A model generated the notes under the pieces. The model made no database searches, had not been told where the DNA came from, and saw nothing but the letters and a program-made list of their open reading frames with translations. From Flagellimonas nanhaiensis (GTDB lineage: Bacteria; Bacteroidota; Bacteroidia; Flavobacteriales; Flavobacteriaceae): DNA of 64,000 nucleotides. The DNA lies in contig NZ_QTJX01000002.1 of assembly GCF_003382275.1 (NCBI RefSeq), positions 868,001 through 932,000 on the forward strand, in the 5' to 3' direction. This document shows positions 26,903 to 35,443 of this stretch, one piece after another (position 1 is the stretch's first letter; the number at the start of each line of letters is the position of its first letter). Made by a program: the position numbers and the translations under genes.

Positions 26903-27640
26903 ATGATCAAATGGATGGCCGCCTTATTGGGCTATTTTTTATTTCGCTTTCCTGGAGCGATATTAGGATTTCTGGTTGGAAGCTTTTTGGACAATGCTGG
27001 AGGATCTAATAGAGGGGCAAGAACAGTGTTTGAAGACTTCACCAGACAATCTGTTTCTCCTGCAGATTTTGAACTCAATTTGCTCTCCTTGTGCTCCATC
27101 ATCATTAAGGCGGATGGGCAGGTGAACCAACGCGAGCTGGATTATGTAAGGCAATATTTTTTGAGTACTTATGGTAAGGAAAAAGCCAATGCCATCTTTA
27201 GGACCTTTAACGAAGTCATTAAAAAAAGGGAGATTTCCGCTCAGCGCATTTGCACTTATTTAGTACAACGAACGCGCTATGAGGTGAGGTTACAGCTGTT
27301 GCATTTTCTGTTTGGTATAGCAAGTTCGGATGGGCAAGTCAGCAAAGCTGAGGCCAGCAAACTAAAAGAAATAGCAGGGTATTTACGTGTTGGCCAATAT
27401 GATTTTGAAAGCATCATGGCCATGTTCATCAAGTCTGCGGACAATGCCTATAAGATTCTGGAAATCGAGAGATCGGCCACAGATGATGAGGTAAAGAAAG
27501 CATATAGAAAAATGGCCAAAAAATACCACCCTGATCGGGTGGTAACGGAAAATGAAGCCATACGCAAGGGAGCTGAGGAGAAATTCAAAGAAGTACAAAA
27601 GGCCTACGAGACCATTCAAAAAGAAAGAGGAATATCATAA
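26903..27640 (+). CDS. TerB-like and DnaJ-domain membrane protein (DjlA-like)
   Basis: A 245-aa protein. One N-terminal hydrophobic, Gly-rich segment ([18 protein letters not shown], residues about 14-31) anchors it, then a TerB-like helical domain (about 60-165) and a C-terminal J domain with [20 protein letters not shown] and KYHPDR (HPD motif). This is the DjlA arrangement: a membrane-bound co-chaperone that stimulates DnaK. Start at ATG 26903 is preferred over TTG 26882. The HupE-like gene follows 9 bp later. Confidence 0.92.
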   Translation: MIKWMAALLGYFLFRFPGAILGFLVGSFLDNAGGSNRGARTVFEDFTRQSVSPADFELNLLSLCSIIIKADGQVNQRELDYVRQYFLSTYGKEKANAIFRTFNEVIKKREISAQRICTYLVQRTRYEVRLQLLHFLFGIASSDGQVSKAEASKLKEIAGYLRVGQYDFESIMAMFIKSADNAYKILEIERSATDDEVKKAYRKMAKKYHPDRVVTENEAIRKGAEEKFKEVQKAYETIQKERGIS

Positions 27641-27649
27641 TGTTAAACT

Positions 27650-28234
27650 ATGCAAGAATTTTGGTTTTACGTTAAATTGGGATTGGATCATGTGCTAGAT
27701 TTTGGAGCTTATGATCATATCCTATTTTTATCCGCTTTGGCAATTCCGTTTACGTTTAAGCACTGGAAACGAGTGGTCATCTTGGCAACTATTTTTACCA
27801 TTGCCCATTGTACCTCCTTGGCACTTTCTGTTTACGAAGTGGCCACAGTTGATGTTGGGCTTATTGAATTTCTAATCCCTGTGACCATTTTATTGACGGC
27901 ACTTTTCAATTTTGTCTATGTTTTTCGTGAAGCCATGCAGGTAGGCTTGCTGTTACATGTGGTGGCCACTGCGTTTTTTGGTCTTATCCATGGTTTTGGA
28001 TTTTCAAACTATTTTAAAATGATGATGGCCGAAGAGGAGGACAAGGTTACCCCACTTTTAGGTTTTGCAACAGGAATTGAACTTTCTCAGGTGACGGTTA
28101 TATTGGTTATTCTGGCCCTTGCTTTTTTGTTTTTGAACGTGTTCAAGTTAAAAAGACCAATTTTTATTGCTGCGGCCTCAATTTTGATCATTGCCATTAC
28201 AATACCGTTGCTCATTGCCACGTTTCCCTCTTAG
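27650..28234 (+). CDS. HupE/UreJ-family membrane protein
   Basis: A 194-aa integral membrane protein with about six helices. Family hallmarks are GLDHVLDFGAYDHILFL at the N-terminus, HWKRVVILATIFTIAHC, and HGFGFS around residue 121. HupE/UreJ members are secondary permeases, several for nickel or cobalt. No urease or hydrogenase gene is present in the window, so the metal substrate is not supported here. Co-transcribed with the DnaJ-domain gene. Confidence 0.85.
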   Translation: MQEFWFYVKLGLDHVLDFGAYDHILFLSALAIPFTFKHWKRVVILATIFTIAHCTSLALSVYEVATVDVGLIEFLIPVTILLTALFNFVYVFREAMQVGLLLHVVATAFFGLIHGFGFSNYFKMMMAEEEDKVTPLLGFATGIELSQVTVILVILALAFLFLNVFKLKRPIFIAAASILIIAITIPLLIATFPS

Positions 28235-28312
28235 GGTCTTAGTTAAATTTAATCGAATAAGGTTGTACGGCTATTCCAAAGCGGGTATATTTATTAAGTC
28301 ATCTTCTATTTT

Positions 28313-28756
28313 ATGGGAATGAAGGAGAGAAAACAAGAGAAATACGATAAAGCTTACTTGCGAATGGCTCAAGAATGGGGCAAGCTATCGTATTGCGAAC
28401 GAAAACAGGTAGGTGCAATCATTGTTAAAGACCGTATGATTATATCCGATGGATATAACGGCACACCAACCGGCTTTGAGAACATTTGCGAGGACGATGA
28501 AGGGTATACCAAGTGGTATGTTCTGCATGCAGAAGCCAATGCGATTTCAAAGGTTGCATCCTCTACCCAATCCTGCGAAGGTGCTACCCTGTATATTACC
28601 TTATCGCCATGTAGGGAATGCAGTAAATTAATTCATCAATCTGGCATAAAACGTGTTGTGTACCAAACAGCTTATAAAGATGATTCGGGATTAAAGTTTT
28701 TGCAAAGAGCAGGTGTGGAAACACTTCACTTGCCCGTATTGGAGGAAATGGTATAA
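28313..28756 (+). CDS. dCMP deaminase family protein
   Basis: A 147-aa zinc deaminase of the ComEB/dCMP deaminase type. The zinc site is HAEANAISK (His, catalytic Glu) plus PCRECSKL (two Cys). It would convert dCMP to dUMP for thymidylate synthesis. Nearby blocks include GYNGTPTGFENICED, diagnostic of dCMP rather than cytidine or tRNA deaminases. The S41 peptidase gene starts 16 bp downstream and may be in the same operon. Confidence 0.94.
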   Translation: MGMKERKQEKYDKAYLRMAQEWGKLSYCERKQVGAIIVKDRMIISDGYNGTPTGFENICEDDEGYTKWYVLHAEANAISKVASSTQSCEGATLYITLSPCRECSKLIHQSGIKRVVYQTAYKDDSGLKFLQRAGVETLHLPVLEEMV

Positions 28757-28772
28757 CAACCATCAAAAGAAA

Positions 28773-30407
28773 ATGGAGAAAAAGAACAGTTATATTTGGC
28801 CAACCTTGCTAGCCCTTGCGGTGGCAATAGGGGTATTTATTGGGGGCAAGCTTCACTTCAATGACACTCCGGAAAAGTTGTTCACCACCAATTCCAAAAA
28901 AGACAAGCTCAATAGACTTATTGATTACATAGACTATGAATATGTAGATGATATTGATACGGACAGCATTGTAGATGTGACCGTAAACAATATCCTTGGC
29001 AAATTGGATCCCCATTCCGTTTATATTCCAAAAAGTGAGATGGAGGAAATCTCGGAAAACATGAAAGGGGACTTTGGCGGTATTGGCGTAAGCTTTTATA
29101 TGTATAGAGATACCATTACGGTAATTAGGACCATTAAAAATGGACCAAGTTATATTAGTGGGATTAAACCCGGAGATCGAATATTGACCGCGGATAACGA
29201 TACGCTTTTTGGACGTAGAATTGCCAATAGCGAAGTGGTTTCTAAACTAAAAGGGCAAGTGGGGACCAAAGTGGACCTTAAGGTCTACAGGAAATCCGAA
29301 AATAAGATGATGGATGTAACGGTGACCCGAAACAAAATACCCATTAAAAGTGTGGAGGCCTACTACATGGTTACACCTGATATGGGATTCATTAAAATCA
29401 ATCGCTTTGCCGAATCCACTTTTAAAGAGTTCAAGGATGCACTTAGAAAGCTAAAATTGCGTGGAGCCAAAAAGCTTATTCTTGATTTAAGGGATAATCC
29501 AGGAGGTTATTTGGGTATTGCAGAAAAATTGGCCGACGAATTTTTGGAAGATGACAAGTTGATTCTCTACACCAAAAACAAAAAGGGCAGAATAAAGAAA
29601 GCATTTGCCACCAAGAAAGGTGATTTTGAAAACAAACCAGTCTATGTGCTCATCAATGAGCGCTCTGCTTCGGCCAGTGAGATTATTGCCGGTGCTCTAC
29701 AGGATAACGATATCGGTACCATAGTGGGAAGACGTTCCTTTGGAAAAGGATTGGTACAGCGGGAGATGGACCTAGGTGATGGTTCGGCGGTAAGGCTTAC
29801 GGTTTCCCGATACTATACCCCAACGGGCCGCTCCATTCAAAAATCCTATAAAAATGGGGAGCATAAGGATTACTATCAAAAATTTATGGAACGCTATAAC
29901 AGCGGGGAACTGATTTCCGTGGATAGCATCAAAGTAGCCGACTCCTTAAAATTTGTAACTCCAAAGGGAAAAGTTGTTTATGGAGGTGGTGGAATTATTC
30001 CAGATGTTTTTGTTCCCATCGGAAGTAATGAGGAAGAGGCCATAGAAAGCATGGATGACACTTACCAGTTCTTTTCACGTTTTGTGTTTGAACATTTGGA
30101 GAAAGACAGAAAACGCTATTTCGATTATACCAGAAACGAGTTTATGGAAGGGTACAGGGTAGATGACATCCTTTTTGATGAATTCATACAGTTTGTGCTC
30201 AACAGAAAAATCCGTCTTGATTTCTACGCGCAAGAAGAAAAAATAAAAGCTTATATAAAGGCCAATATAGCTGAGCAGCTTTTTTCACCCAATATTTCGG
30301 CGCAAATTAAAGGCGACTTTGATTCTATGCTTCAAAAGGTAAAGGAATTGGATGCCATAGATTTGGACATATCCGAAAAAATGGAAATATCGCAGCGTAA
30401 AGATTAA
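28773..30407 (+). CDS. S41-family C-terminal processing peptidase
   Basis: A 544-aa periplasmic protease anchored by an N-terminal helix (WPTLLALAVAIGVFIGG). The PDZ domain is at residues about 85-175 (GIGVSF, GIKPGDRI), followed by the S41 catalytic domain with NERSASASEI (catalytic Ser) and RRSFGKGLVQ (catalytic Lys). A C-terminal helical tail completes the CtpA/Prc-like layout. Start chosen at ATG 28773; the longer frame from 28713 overlaps the deaminase gene. It cuts proteins from their C-termini; substrates unknown. Its 3' end overlaps the convergent small gene by 4 bp. Confidence 0.94.
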   Translation: MEKKNSYIWPTLLALAVAIGVFIGGKLHFNDTPEKLFTTNSKKDKLNRLIDYIDYEYVDDIDTDSIVDVTVNNILGKLDPHSVYIPKSEMEEISENMKGDFGGIGVSFYMYRDTITVIRTIKNGPSYISGIKPGDRILTADNDTLFGRRIANSEVVSKLKGQVGTKVDLKVYRKSENKMMDVTVTRNKIPIKSVEAYYMVTPDMGFIKINRFAESTFKEFKDALRKLKLRGAKKLILDLRDNPGGYLGIAEKLADEFLEDDKLILYTKNKKGRIKKAFATKKGDFENKPVYVLINERSASASEIIAGALQDNDIGTIVGRRSFGKGLVQREMDLGDGSAVRLTVSRYYTPTGRSIQKSYKNGEHKDYYQKFMERYNSGELISVDSIKVADSLKFVTPKGKVVYGGGGIIPDVFVPIGSNEEEAIESMDDTYQFFSRFVFEHLEKDRKRYFDYTRNEFMEGYRVDDILFDEFIQFVLNRKIRLDFYAQEEKIKAYIKANIAEQLFSPNISAQIKGDFDSMLQKVKELDAIDLDISEKMEISQRKD

Positions 30408-30607
30408 TTCTCCTTTAGCTTCTTCTCCACTTTTTTTGATGTCAAGAATATCAGCAACAAAACAATAGCACACAAAGAGGCTACAATACCTATTAGGGCA
30501 ATGGTACTATCTCCTTGAAAAGGATCTTTAAAATCGATCAAGGTGACATTGAAGGCTATTAGGCCCAAGGCCAATACAATCAGGACTATACTAAAGGTTT
30601 TGTTCAT
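30404..30607 (-). CDS. Small two-helix membrane protein
   Basis: A 67-aa protein with two hydrophobic segments (residues about 6-24 and 37-56), an acidic loop between them and a basic C-terminal tail (SKKVEKKLKEN). It looks like a real gene because of its membrane-protein composition, its ATG start and its close packing with the MarC gene 18 bp upstream on the same strand. Function unknown. Confidence 0.75.
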   Translation of the reverse strand: MNKTFSIVLIVLALGLIAFNVTLIDFKDPFQGDSTIALIGIVASLCAIVLLLIFLTSKKVEKKLKEN

Positions 30608-30625
30608 GCGACTGTTTGTTTCAGA

Positions 30626-31204
30626 TTATTGAGACAACAATTGGTTAATGTTGGCGGCAAATAATTTTACTGCTATGGCCAAAAGAATTACCCCAAAGAC
30701 CTTGCGGATGACACTAAGTCCGTTTTTACCCAATACGCGTTCTATTTTTCCGCTGGACTTAAGCACTATATACACAAAGATAATGTTTACCACAATGGCG
30801 ACCACGATGTTTTCAACATGGTATTCCGCCCGTAGGGCCAAAATGGAGGTCAAGGTCCCTGCACCTGCGATCAACGGAAAGGCAATGGGGACTATTGATG
30901 CAGTTTCAGGCTCATCATCTTTGTAAAGAGTAATCCCTAAAATCATTTCAATAGCAAGAAAAAATAGAATAAAAGCACCGGCCACTGCAAAGGAATTCAC
31001 ATCTATTCCTATGAGATTTAAAATCCTTTCGCCCACAAAGAGAAAGGCCACCATTATGCATGCTGCTACAATGGACGCCTTTTCAGACTGCACATGGCCT
31101 ACCTTATTTCGTAAAGAAATTATAATCGGGATGCTTCCAACAATATCGATTACTGCAAAAAGGACCATACTGGCCGTAACTATCTCCTTAAAACTGAAGT
31201 TCAT
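30626..31204 (-). CDS. MarC-family integral membrane protein
   Basis: A 192-aa protein with about six membrane helices. It matches the MarC/UPF0056 family: DIVGSIPIIISL in helix 1, GAFILFFLAIEMILG in the middle, and VPIAFPLIAGAGTLTSIL, the most conserved block. Once linked to multiple antibiotic resistance, the family is now of unknown function. Upstream of a small membrane protein in a two-gene unit. Confidence 0.92.
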   Translation of the reverse strand: MNFSFKEIVTASMVLFAVIDIVGSIPIIISLRNKVGHVQSEKASIVAACIMVAFLFVGERILNLIGIDVNSFAVAGAFILFFLAIEMILGITLYKDDEPETASIVPIAFPLIAGAGTLTSILALRAEYHVENIVVAIVVNIIFVYIVLKSSGKIERVLGKNGLSVIRKVFGVILLAIAVKLFAANINQLLSQ

Positions 31205-31323
31205 CGGTATAAATTTTCAATCTGCAAATCTACGGTGAAAAAACAATTTTGGATTACAAGAAAATGCAGATAGAACGTAATTTTTATGTTTGAATTAACT
31301 TTGGCAAAAAGTAACTATTCAAA

Positions 31324-31890
31324 ATGTTCCAAATAGGTAAGACCATAGTTTCAGAAGAGATTATTGAGAACGACTTTGTCTGCAACCTTAACGCATGTAA
31401 AGGAGCCTGCTGCATAGATGGGGAATATGGAGCTCCGGTAGAGGAAAATGAAACGGATATATTGGTCAATATTTTTGAAAATGTAAAACCTTATTTAAGA
31501 CCGGAAGGTGTTTCGGCCATTTTAGAGCAAGGTGCTGTGGTAAAAGGAGCAGACGGAGAGTGGGAGACCCCTTTGGTGAACAACAGCGAGTGTGCCTATG
31601 TGACCTTCACGGAAAAAGGGGTGGCCAAGTGCGGTTTGGAATTGGCGTATGAGGATGGTGCAACAGAATGGAAAAAACCCATTTCGTGCCATTTATACCC
31701 CATACGTACCCGAGAGTATTCAGAGTTCACTGCGGTCAACTACCATAAATGGGAAATATGTGATTCGGCATGCAGTTTGGGGCAAGAACTTAAAGTCCCG
31801 ATATATAAGTTCGTAAAGGAAGCATTGATAAGAAAATTTGGGGAAGCTTGGTACAAAGAACTTGAAGAAGTGGCCCTTGAAACTAAATAG
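31324..31890 (+). CDS. DUF3109-family cysteine-rich protein
   Basis: A 188-aa cytoplasmic protein with a cysteine pattern typical of DUF3109: CNLNACKGACCIDG near residue 20, a Cys in NNSECAYV, KCGLE, and ISCHLYPIR. The spacing suggests a bound metal or iron-sulfur cluster, as in the wider YkgJ-like cysteine cluster families. Role unknown. Its stop region overlaps by 8 bp the end of the convergent histidine kinase gene. Confidence 0.9.
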   Translation: MFQIGKTIVSEEIIENDFVCNLNACKGACCIDGEYGAPVEENETDILVNIFENVKPYLRPEGVSAILEQGAVVKGADGEWETPLVNNSECAYVTFTEKGVAKCGLELAYEDGATEWKKPISCHLYPIRTREYSEFTAVNYHKWEICDSACSLGQELKVPIYKFVKEALIRKFGEAWYKELEEVALETK

Positions 31891-33850
31891 TGGGGATGTC
31901 CAGGATAACCTTAGTGCCTTTGGGATTTCCATTTTCGTCAAAAAGGTCCACAATATCCACATCAAAACTGTTTTGATAGTCCTTTGAAAAATTGGCCAAG
32001 CGTTCTTTGGTAATTCTAATGCCAACCGATTTTCTTTTGAGGATTCTATTTTCCTTGTTGATTTCAGCAGCACCTCTTCCAACCCCATTATCTTCAATCT
32101 CAATGGATACGTAGCCTTGATTTTTTTGCTTGACCCAAATATGGATTTTCTTTTCACCATTCTTGGGCGAAAGACCATGCCAAAGAGAGTTTTCCAAAAA
32201 GGGTTGCAGTGCCAATGATGGCACTTTTACAACATCGGGGCTGATATTGTCATCTACATTGATCTTAAAATCAATTTCGTTTGAGAATCGTATGTTTTCT
32301 ATGTTCATATAGAGCTCTACGGTCTCCAATTCTTCCGCCAATGATATTTCTTTAAGTGAGGAGGCTTCCAGAATTTTTCGGACCAGTTTTGAAAATTTGT
32401 TCAAATAGTGGACAGCATTTTTTTGCTCGTTGTTGATGATATAGAGCTTGATAGAATTTAAGGAGTTGAACAAAAAATGAGGATTCATTTGACTGCGCAG
32501 CATGTTTTGCTCCAGAGAAAGCACTCTTTTTTCGTTTTTGTTCTGATACTGTCTATATAAAATATATAGAATGGATGCTACCAGACCAACAATAAGGGCA
32601 CTGACCAAAAGGGTGGTCTGGTTTTTACGAAGTCTCAGCCTAACAATTTCATTCTCCTTGGCCAAGACCGAGATTTGGTTGTTTTTCTTTTCCGCTTCAT
32701 AACGGACAATGATATCGTTCATGTACCGAACATTGGTAGCACTGATAATTTCATTGTTCTGCTCATCGGCTTTTTTGTAAAACTCGTAAGCTCTTCTAAA
32801 ATCCCCCTTTTTAATTTCAAGATCAGATAGTTTTCGATAACCATAGAGTACATTACTGGGCATATTATGGTTTTGGGCCATTTCTAACCCTTCTTGAATA
32901 AATGTTTTTGCTTTGTCATATTGACCCAGTTGGGTATGGGCCCATCCGGTATTTATGAAGACAGCCGAGGTAATATAAAAATCCCCAATGGTTTTGGATT
33001 GCTCATGAAGAGGCTCCAACAACACCAGTGCTGCATAGGGCATGTCTTGTTTCAGGTATACTTGGGCCAGACTGTTCTTGCAGATGACCCTTCCGTAATC
33101 CGAATTGATTTCTTCGTTATATGCCAAAGATTTACGATAACTTTCGAGGGCACCTTCCAAGTCCCCTTTGAGTTCAAGACAATCTCCAATATTCTGATGG
33201 TTTATGGCCAGACCAAGCTTGTTGCCCAACTCTTCCTCAAGTCTTAGCGCGCGCTTAAACTGGAGTATGGCAAGATCGTACTGCTCTAGAGTTTGGTACA
33301 GGTTCCCTATGGAATTCAGGGAAACATTTATGCTTCGTTGGATATGGTGGGAAGGATTTTCTACCTGTTCGGCAAGCTCCAAAGCTTGCTGGTTGTAATC
33401 CAGTGCGGTCTTGATGGCATCTGTCCTGCGGTACACAACGCCAAGCATATTAAGACTTAGCACCTTTAGTTCTGTATTGTTGGCTTTTTCAGCAATTTTC
33501 AATGCTTTTTGGTGAAGCGCAGCAGCTTTTTCATATTGGGAAGTGTTCCTATATTTTGTGCCAATCTGATCTAGAGCATAGGATTCTCCGTCTAGATAAC
33601 CTGCTTCGTTGCACAGATTTGCAAAATAGCGTAGTAGAGTAGTGTCCCGTTTTTCGGCTTTGAGCTCAGAGTCCAGGACCAAATAGGTCTTGGGGGCCAT
33701 ACGCACAATGCGTTCAGCTTTTTCTTTGAACGCTTCCGGAATGACCTCTTGGGAAACCAACCGGGTAGCCGCTAAAAACAAAACCGAAAAGAGAAAGATT
33801 CTCTGCCCCAGATGTAGGTTTATGATTTTTATGGATTCTATTTTGAACAC
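31883..33850 (-). CDS. TPR-containing LytS-type sensor histidine kinase
   Basis: A 655-aa sensor kinase. N-terminal signal/membrane segment (residues about 16-34), about seven TPR repeats (about 60-380) on the outer side, one transmembrane helix near 410-432 (VSALIVGLVASILYILY), then a His_kinase domain with His458 in QMNPHFLFNSLNS and ATPase motifs PSLALQPFLENSLWHG and IEDNGVGRG. This kinase class pairs with LytTR response regulators, one of which is 15 bp upstream on the same strand. The TPR region would bind a peptide or protein ligand; the ligand is unknown. Confidence 0.94.
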   Translation of the reverse strand: MFKIESIKIINLHLGQRIFLFSVLFLAATRLVSQEVIPEAFKEKAERIVRMAPKTYLVLDSELKAEKRDTTLLRYFANLCNEAGYLDGESYALDQIGTKYRNTSQYEKAAALHQKALKIAEKANNTELKVLSLNMLGVVYRRTDAIKTALDYNQQALELAEQVENPSHHIQRSINVSLNSIGNLYQTLEQYDLAILQFKRALRLEEELGNKLGLAINHQNIGDCLELKGDLEGALESYRKSLAYNEEINSDYGRVICKNSLAQVYLKQDMPYAALVLLEPLHEQSKTIGDFYITSAVFINTGWAHTQLGQYDKAKTFIQEGLEMAQNHNMPSNVLYGYRKLSDLEIKKGDFRRAYEFYKKADEQNNEIISATNVRYMNDIIVRYEAEKKNNQISVLAKENEIVRLRLRKNQTTLLVSALIVGLVASILYILYRQYQNKNEKRVLSLEQNMLRSQMNPHFLFNSLNSIKLYIINNEQKNAVHYLNKFSKLVRKILEASSLKEISLAEELETVELYMNIENIRFSNEIDFKINVDDNISPDVVKVPSLALQPFLENSLWHGLSPKNGEKKIHIWVKQKNQGYVSIEIEDNGVGRGAAEINKENRILKRKSVGIRITKERLANFSKDYQNSFDVDIVDLFDENGNPKGTKVILDIPTI

Positions 33851-33865
33851 AATTTGATTGGGAAG

Positions 33866-34600
33866 TTACAACATATCCAAAAAGTCGGATTTTTTTTGAC
33901 GAGAAACTGGGATTTTGTGATTGGATTCCAAAACAACATAACCATCTGTTTTAAGGAATTCCTTGATCTTGTTGAGGTTTATTATGTAGGAATTGTGGAT
34001 TCGGAAGAAACTATTATCTGGCAAGAGGTTGTTGACTTCCTTCAATTTTTTGGTAAGCAATATTTTTTGACCGTCACTCAAGAATATGGTACTATAGTTA
34101 CCATCAGATTCCGCGTAGAGGATATCATCGCTATTCAGAAATACCAGCTTGCCATCCGTATTGATGGTAATCTTTTTGCTATGGGATTCCGAATTAAAAT
34201 TCAATAGAATTTTCTCAAGCTTCTCGGCTGTTAAATTCTTAGCGTTGAACTTTTTTATTTTGGCAATGGTCTCATGGAGATCGTCGGTGTCAATAGGCTT
34301 CAATAGATAATCGATGGCCTCATTCTTGAGAGCTTTTAACGCGTATTGGTTATAAGCGGTGGTAATGACTACCGGAAAGTTTTTGTTTTTCAGATTTTTT
34401 ATGAACTGGAATCCGTCCATTGCAGGCATTTCAATATCAAGGAACAAACAATCCGGGGTGTTATGCTCCAAATAATTAAGGGCTTCATGGGCATCCGTAA
34501 AAGAGGCAACAATATCAACCTCATCACTGAGATTGGTAAGTTCCCAACTTAAGCTTTGGAGCGCCTTAATTTCGTCGTCTACAATTACAGCTTCTAGCAT
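33866..34600 (-). CDS. LytTR-family response regulator
   Basis: A 244-aa regulator: receiver domain residues 1-120 with acidic pair D8/D9, phospho-acceptor Asp55 in LFLDIEMPAMDG and Lys in LLKPID, then a LytTR DNA-binding domain (about 140-240; LVFLNSDDILYAESDGNYSTI and FFRIHNSYIINLNKI). It is the first gene of a two-gene unit with the TPR histidine kinase. LytTR proteins bind direct repeats about two helical turns apart; such repeats occur upstream at 34784-34815. Confidence 0.95.
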   Translation of the reverse strand: MLEAVIVDDEIKALQSLSWELTNLSDEVDIVASFTDAHEALNYLEHNTPDCLFLDIEMPAMDGFQFIKNLKNKNFPVVITTAYNQYALKALKNEAIDYLLKPIDTDDLHETIAKIKKFNAKNLTAEKLEKILLNFNSESHSKKITINTDGKLVFLNSDDILYAESDGNYSTIFLSDGQKILLTKKLKEVNNLLPDNSFFRIHNSYIINLNKIKEFLKTDGYVVLESNHKIPVSRQKKSDFLDML

Positions 34601-34679
34601 CCTAATAGAAAATCAATTTCAAATTTAGGATTATTCTGTTTAGGGCTTTAAAATATTGTGCTAATGGGTATGATACGCG

Positions 34680-34816
34680 TATAACTGGTAGAAAACAACA
34701 GGTTACAGGAAAAATAACCTTATTTCCTACTAGTTTTACTGTTTATTCTTACATTTTGGAGTGATATTGATTTTTTTTCAAACCAGTTATACATAAATCA
34801 TCGCAGTTTATACATA
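34680..34816. promoter_or_regulatory. Candidate LytTR-binding region (three CAGTTATA-like motifs)
   Basis: ACCAGTTATA (34782-34791) and GCAGTTTATA (34803-34812) are direct repeats 20 bp apart, both followed by CATA. An exact inverted copy TATAACTGGT is at 34680-34689. Spacing and the CAGTT core resemble sites of AgrA/LytTR regulators. The nearest LytTR gene starts at 34600 (minus). Confidence 0.4.
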
Positions 34817-34889
34817 CCAACACCGCAAAAGTAGCGTGGTTGCCTATCTTGGCAGCACCAAAAATTTTGGGAACCTAATCAATACTATA

Positions 34890-34961
34890 ATGAGAAAGTG
34901 CATTGTACTATTCGTTTTTTTTATCGTTGCCCTGGTTTTTGCAGCTTTTTTGCTGGAGTAG
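34890..34961 (+). CDS. Candidate 23-aa hydrophobic peptide
   Basis: A short ORF from ATG to TAG coding for a basic N-terminus (MRKC) and about 18 hydrophobic residues (IVLFVFFIVALVFAAFLL) ending in Glu. This is one membrane helix in perfect shape, unusual for random frame. It lies about 75 bp downstream of the LytTR-like direct repeats, with a possible TATCTT box at 34845-34850, and 226 bp before a strong terminator with no other gene in between. Its expression is unproven; a Cys near the N-terminus could also make it a signal-like leader. Low-confidence candidate for a small membrane or signalling peptide. Confidence 0.3.
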   Translation: MRKCIVLFVFFIVALVFAAFLLE

Positions 34962-35021
34962 GAAAACAGAAAAGGAGAAAATCCTTTTCCATATAAGTTC
35001 ATAATGTATTGCCAATTTACG

Positions 35022-35226
35022 GTACGGCCAAAGCAACCAATCTTTGTTATATAGGAAACGCTTGTACAAAATACCTTCGGTTTGGTCATGGTTTAAAGGT
35101 TTGGTTTTAGGTTTCGGGGGAACTACCTAGAATTAAGACATAATCCAAATGTCAAACGTGGAGTGGCCGTACGGTTTGGTAATATGGACCAAAAAGTATT
35201 TAGAAAAATACTCTTTGGTCTTTTTT
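35022..35226 (+). ncRNA. Candidate structured RNA ending at a strong terminator
   Basis: GTACGGCCA (35022-35030) pairs perfectly with TGGCCGTAC (35164-35172), closing a 133-nt interior that holds TAGGT/ACCTA and other small stems; 14 nt later comes the terminator hairpin. It may be an independent small RNA or the 3' part of a transcript that starts near 34850, or a leader attenuator of nrdB. I do not recognise 6S, RNase P, SRP, tmRNA or a known riboswitch in it. Confidence 0.3.
35187..35226 (+). terminator. Strong intrinsic terminator without an obvious gene upstream
   Basis: GACCAAAAAGTATTT (35187-35201) pairs with AAATACTCTTTGGTC (35206-35220), 15 bp with a single A-C mismatch, loop AGAA, then six T. 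It points rightward. The nearest plus-strand gene upstream ends at 31890, so it must serve an unannotated transcript or attenuate nrdB. Confidence 0.85.
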
Positions 35227-35443
35227 GTTTCTGTTCAATTTTCCGAAAAAACTTATTGATTTTCAAAAACTTCCGAAATCCAAGTAATATCGATTCCCAC
35301 CCTAGATTTCAACATGTTGTGTTAAAAACTTTGCCGGGCTTTTAATAAAACAAACTTTACAATCTGGTAACATTTTTGAATCTTTGTTAGCCCTGTTCAC
35401 AGGGAAATTTCCGTCCGATTTTTAAACATTTTAACCAGCGATT

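Larger units (their letters stand above)
34601..35443. other. 843-bp gap with repeats, a small ORF and a terminator
   Basis: This is the only gap above 300 bp. From left to right it holds interlocked inverted repeats (AGGTTA/TAACCT at 34700-34720, AGGAAA/TTTCCT at 34707-34728), three CAGTTATA-like motifs, a 23-codon ORF, a hairpin at about 34970-34990, a long-range inverted repeat 35022-35030/35164-35172, a strong terminator at 35187-35226 and a short hairpin CCCTG/CAGGG at 35391-35404 before nrdB. No long ORF in it is convincing on either strand. Confidence 0.7.

Noticed and set aside
34844-35089. 81-codon minus-strand frame in the 843-bp gap
   Set aside because: Composition is irregular, no motif is visible, and it lies antisense to the small hydrophobic ORF and a structured region.
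35022-35443. Cobalamin or other known riboswitch in the nrdB leader
   Set aside because: No B12-box-like or other known aptamer core was found; only generic hairpins are present.
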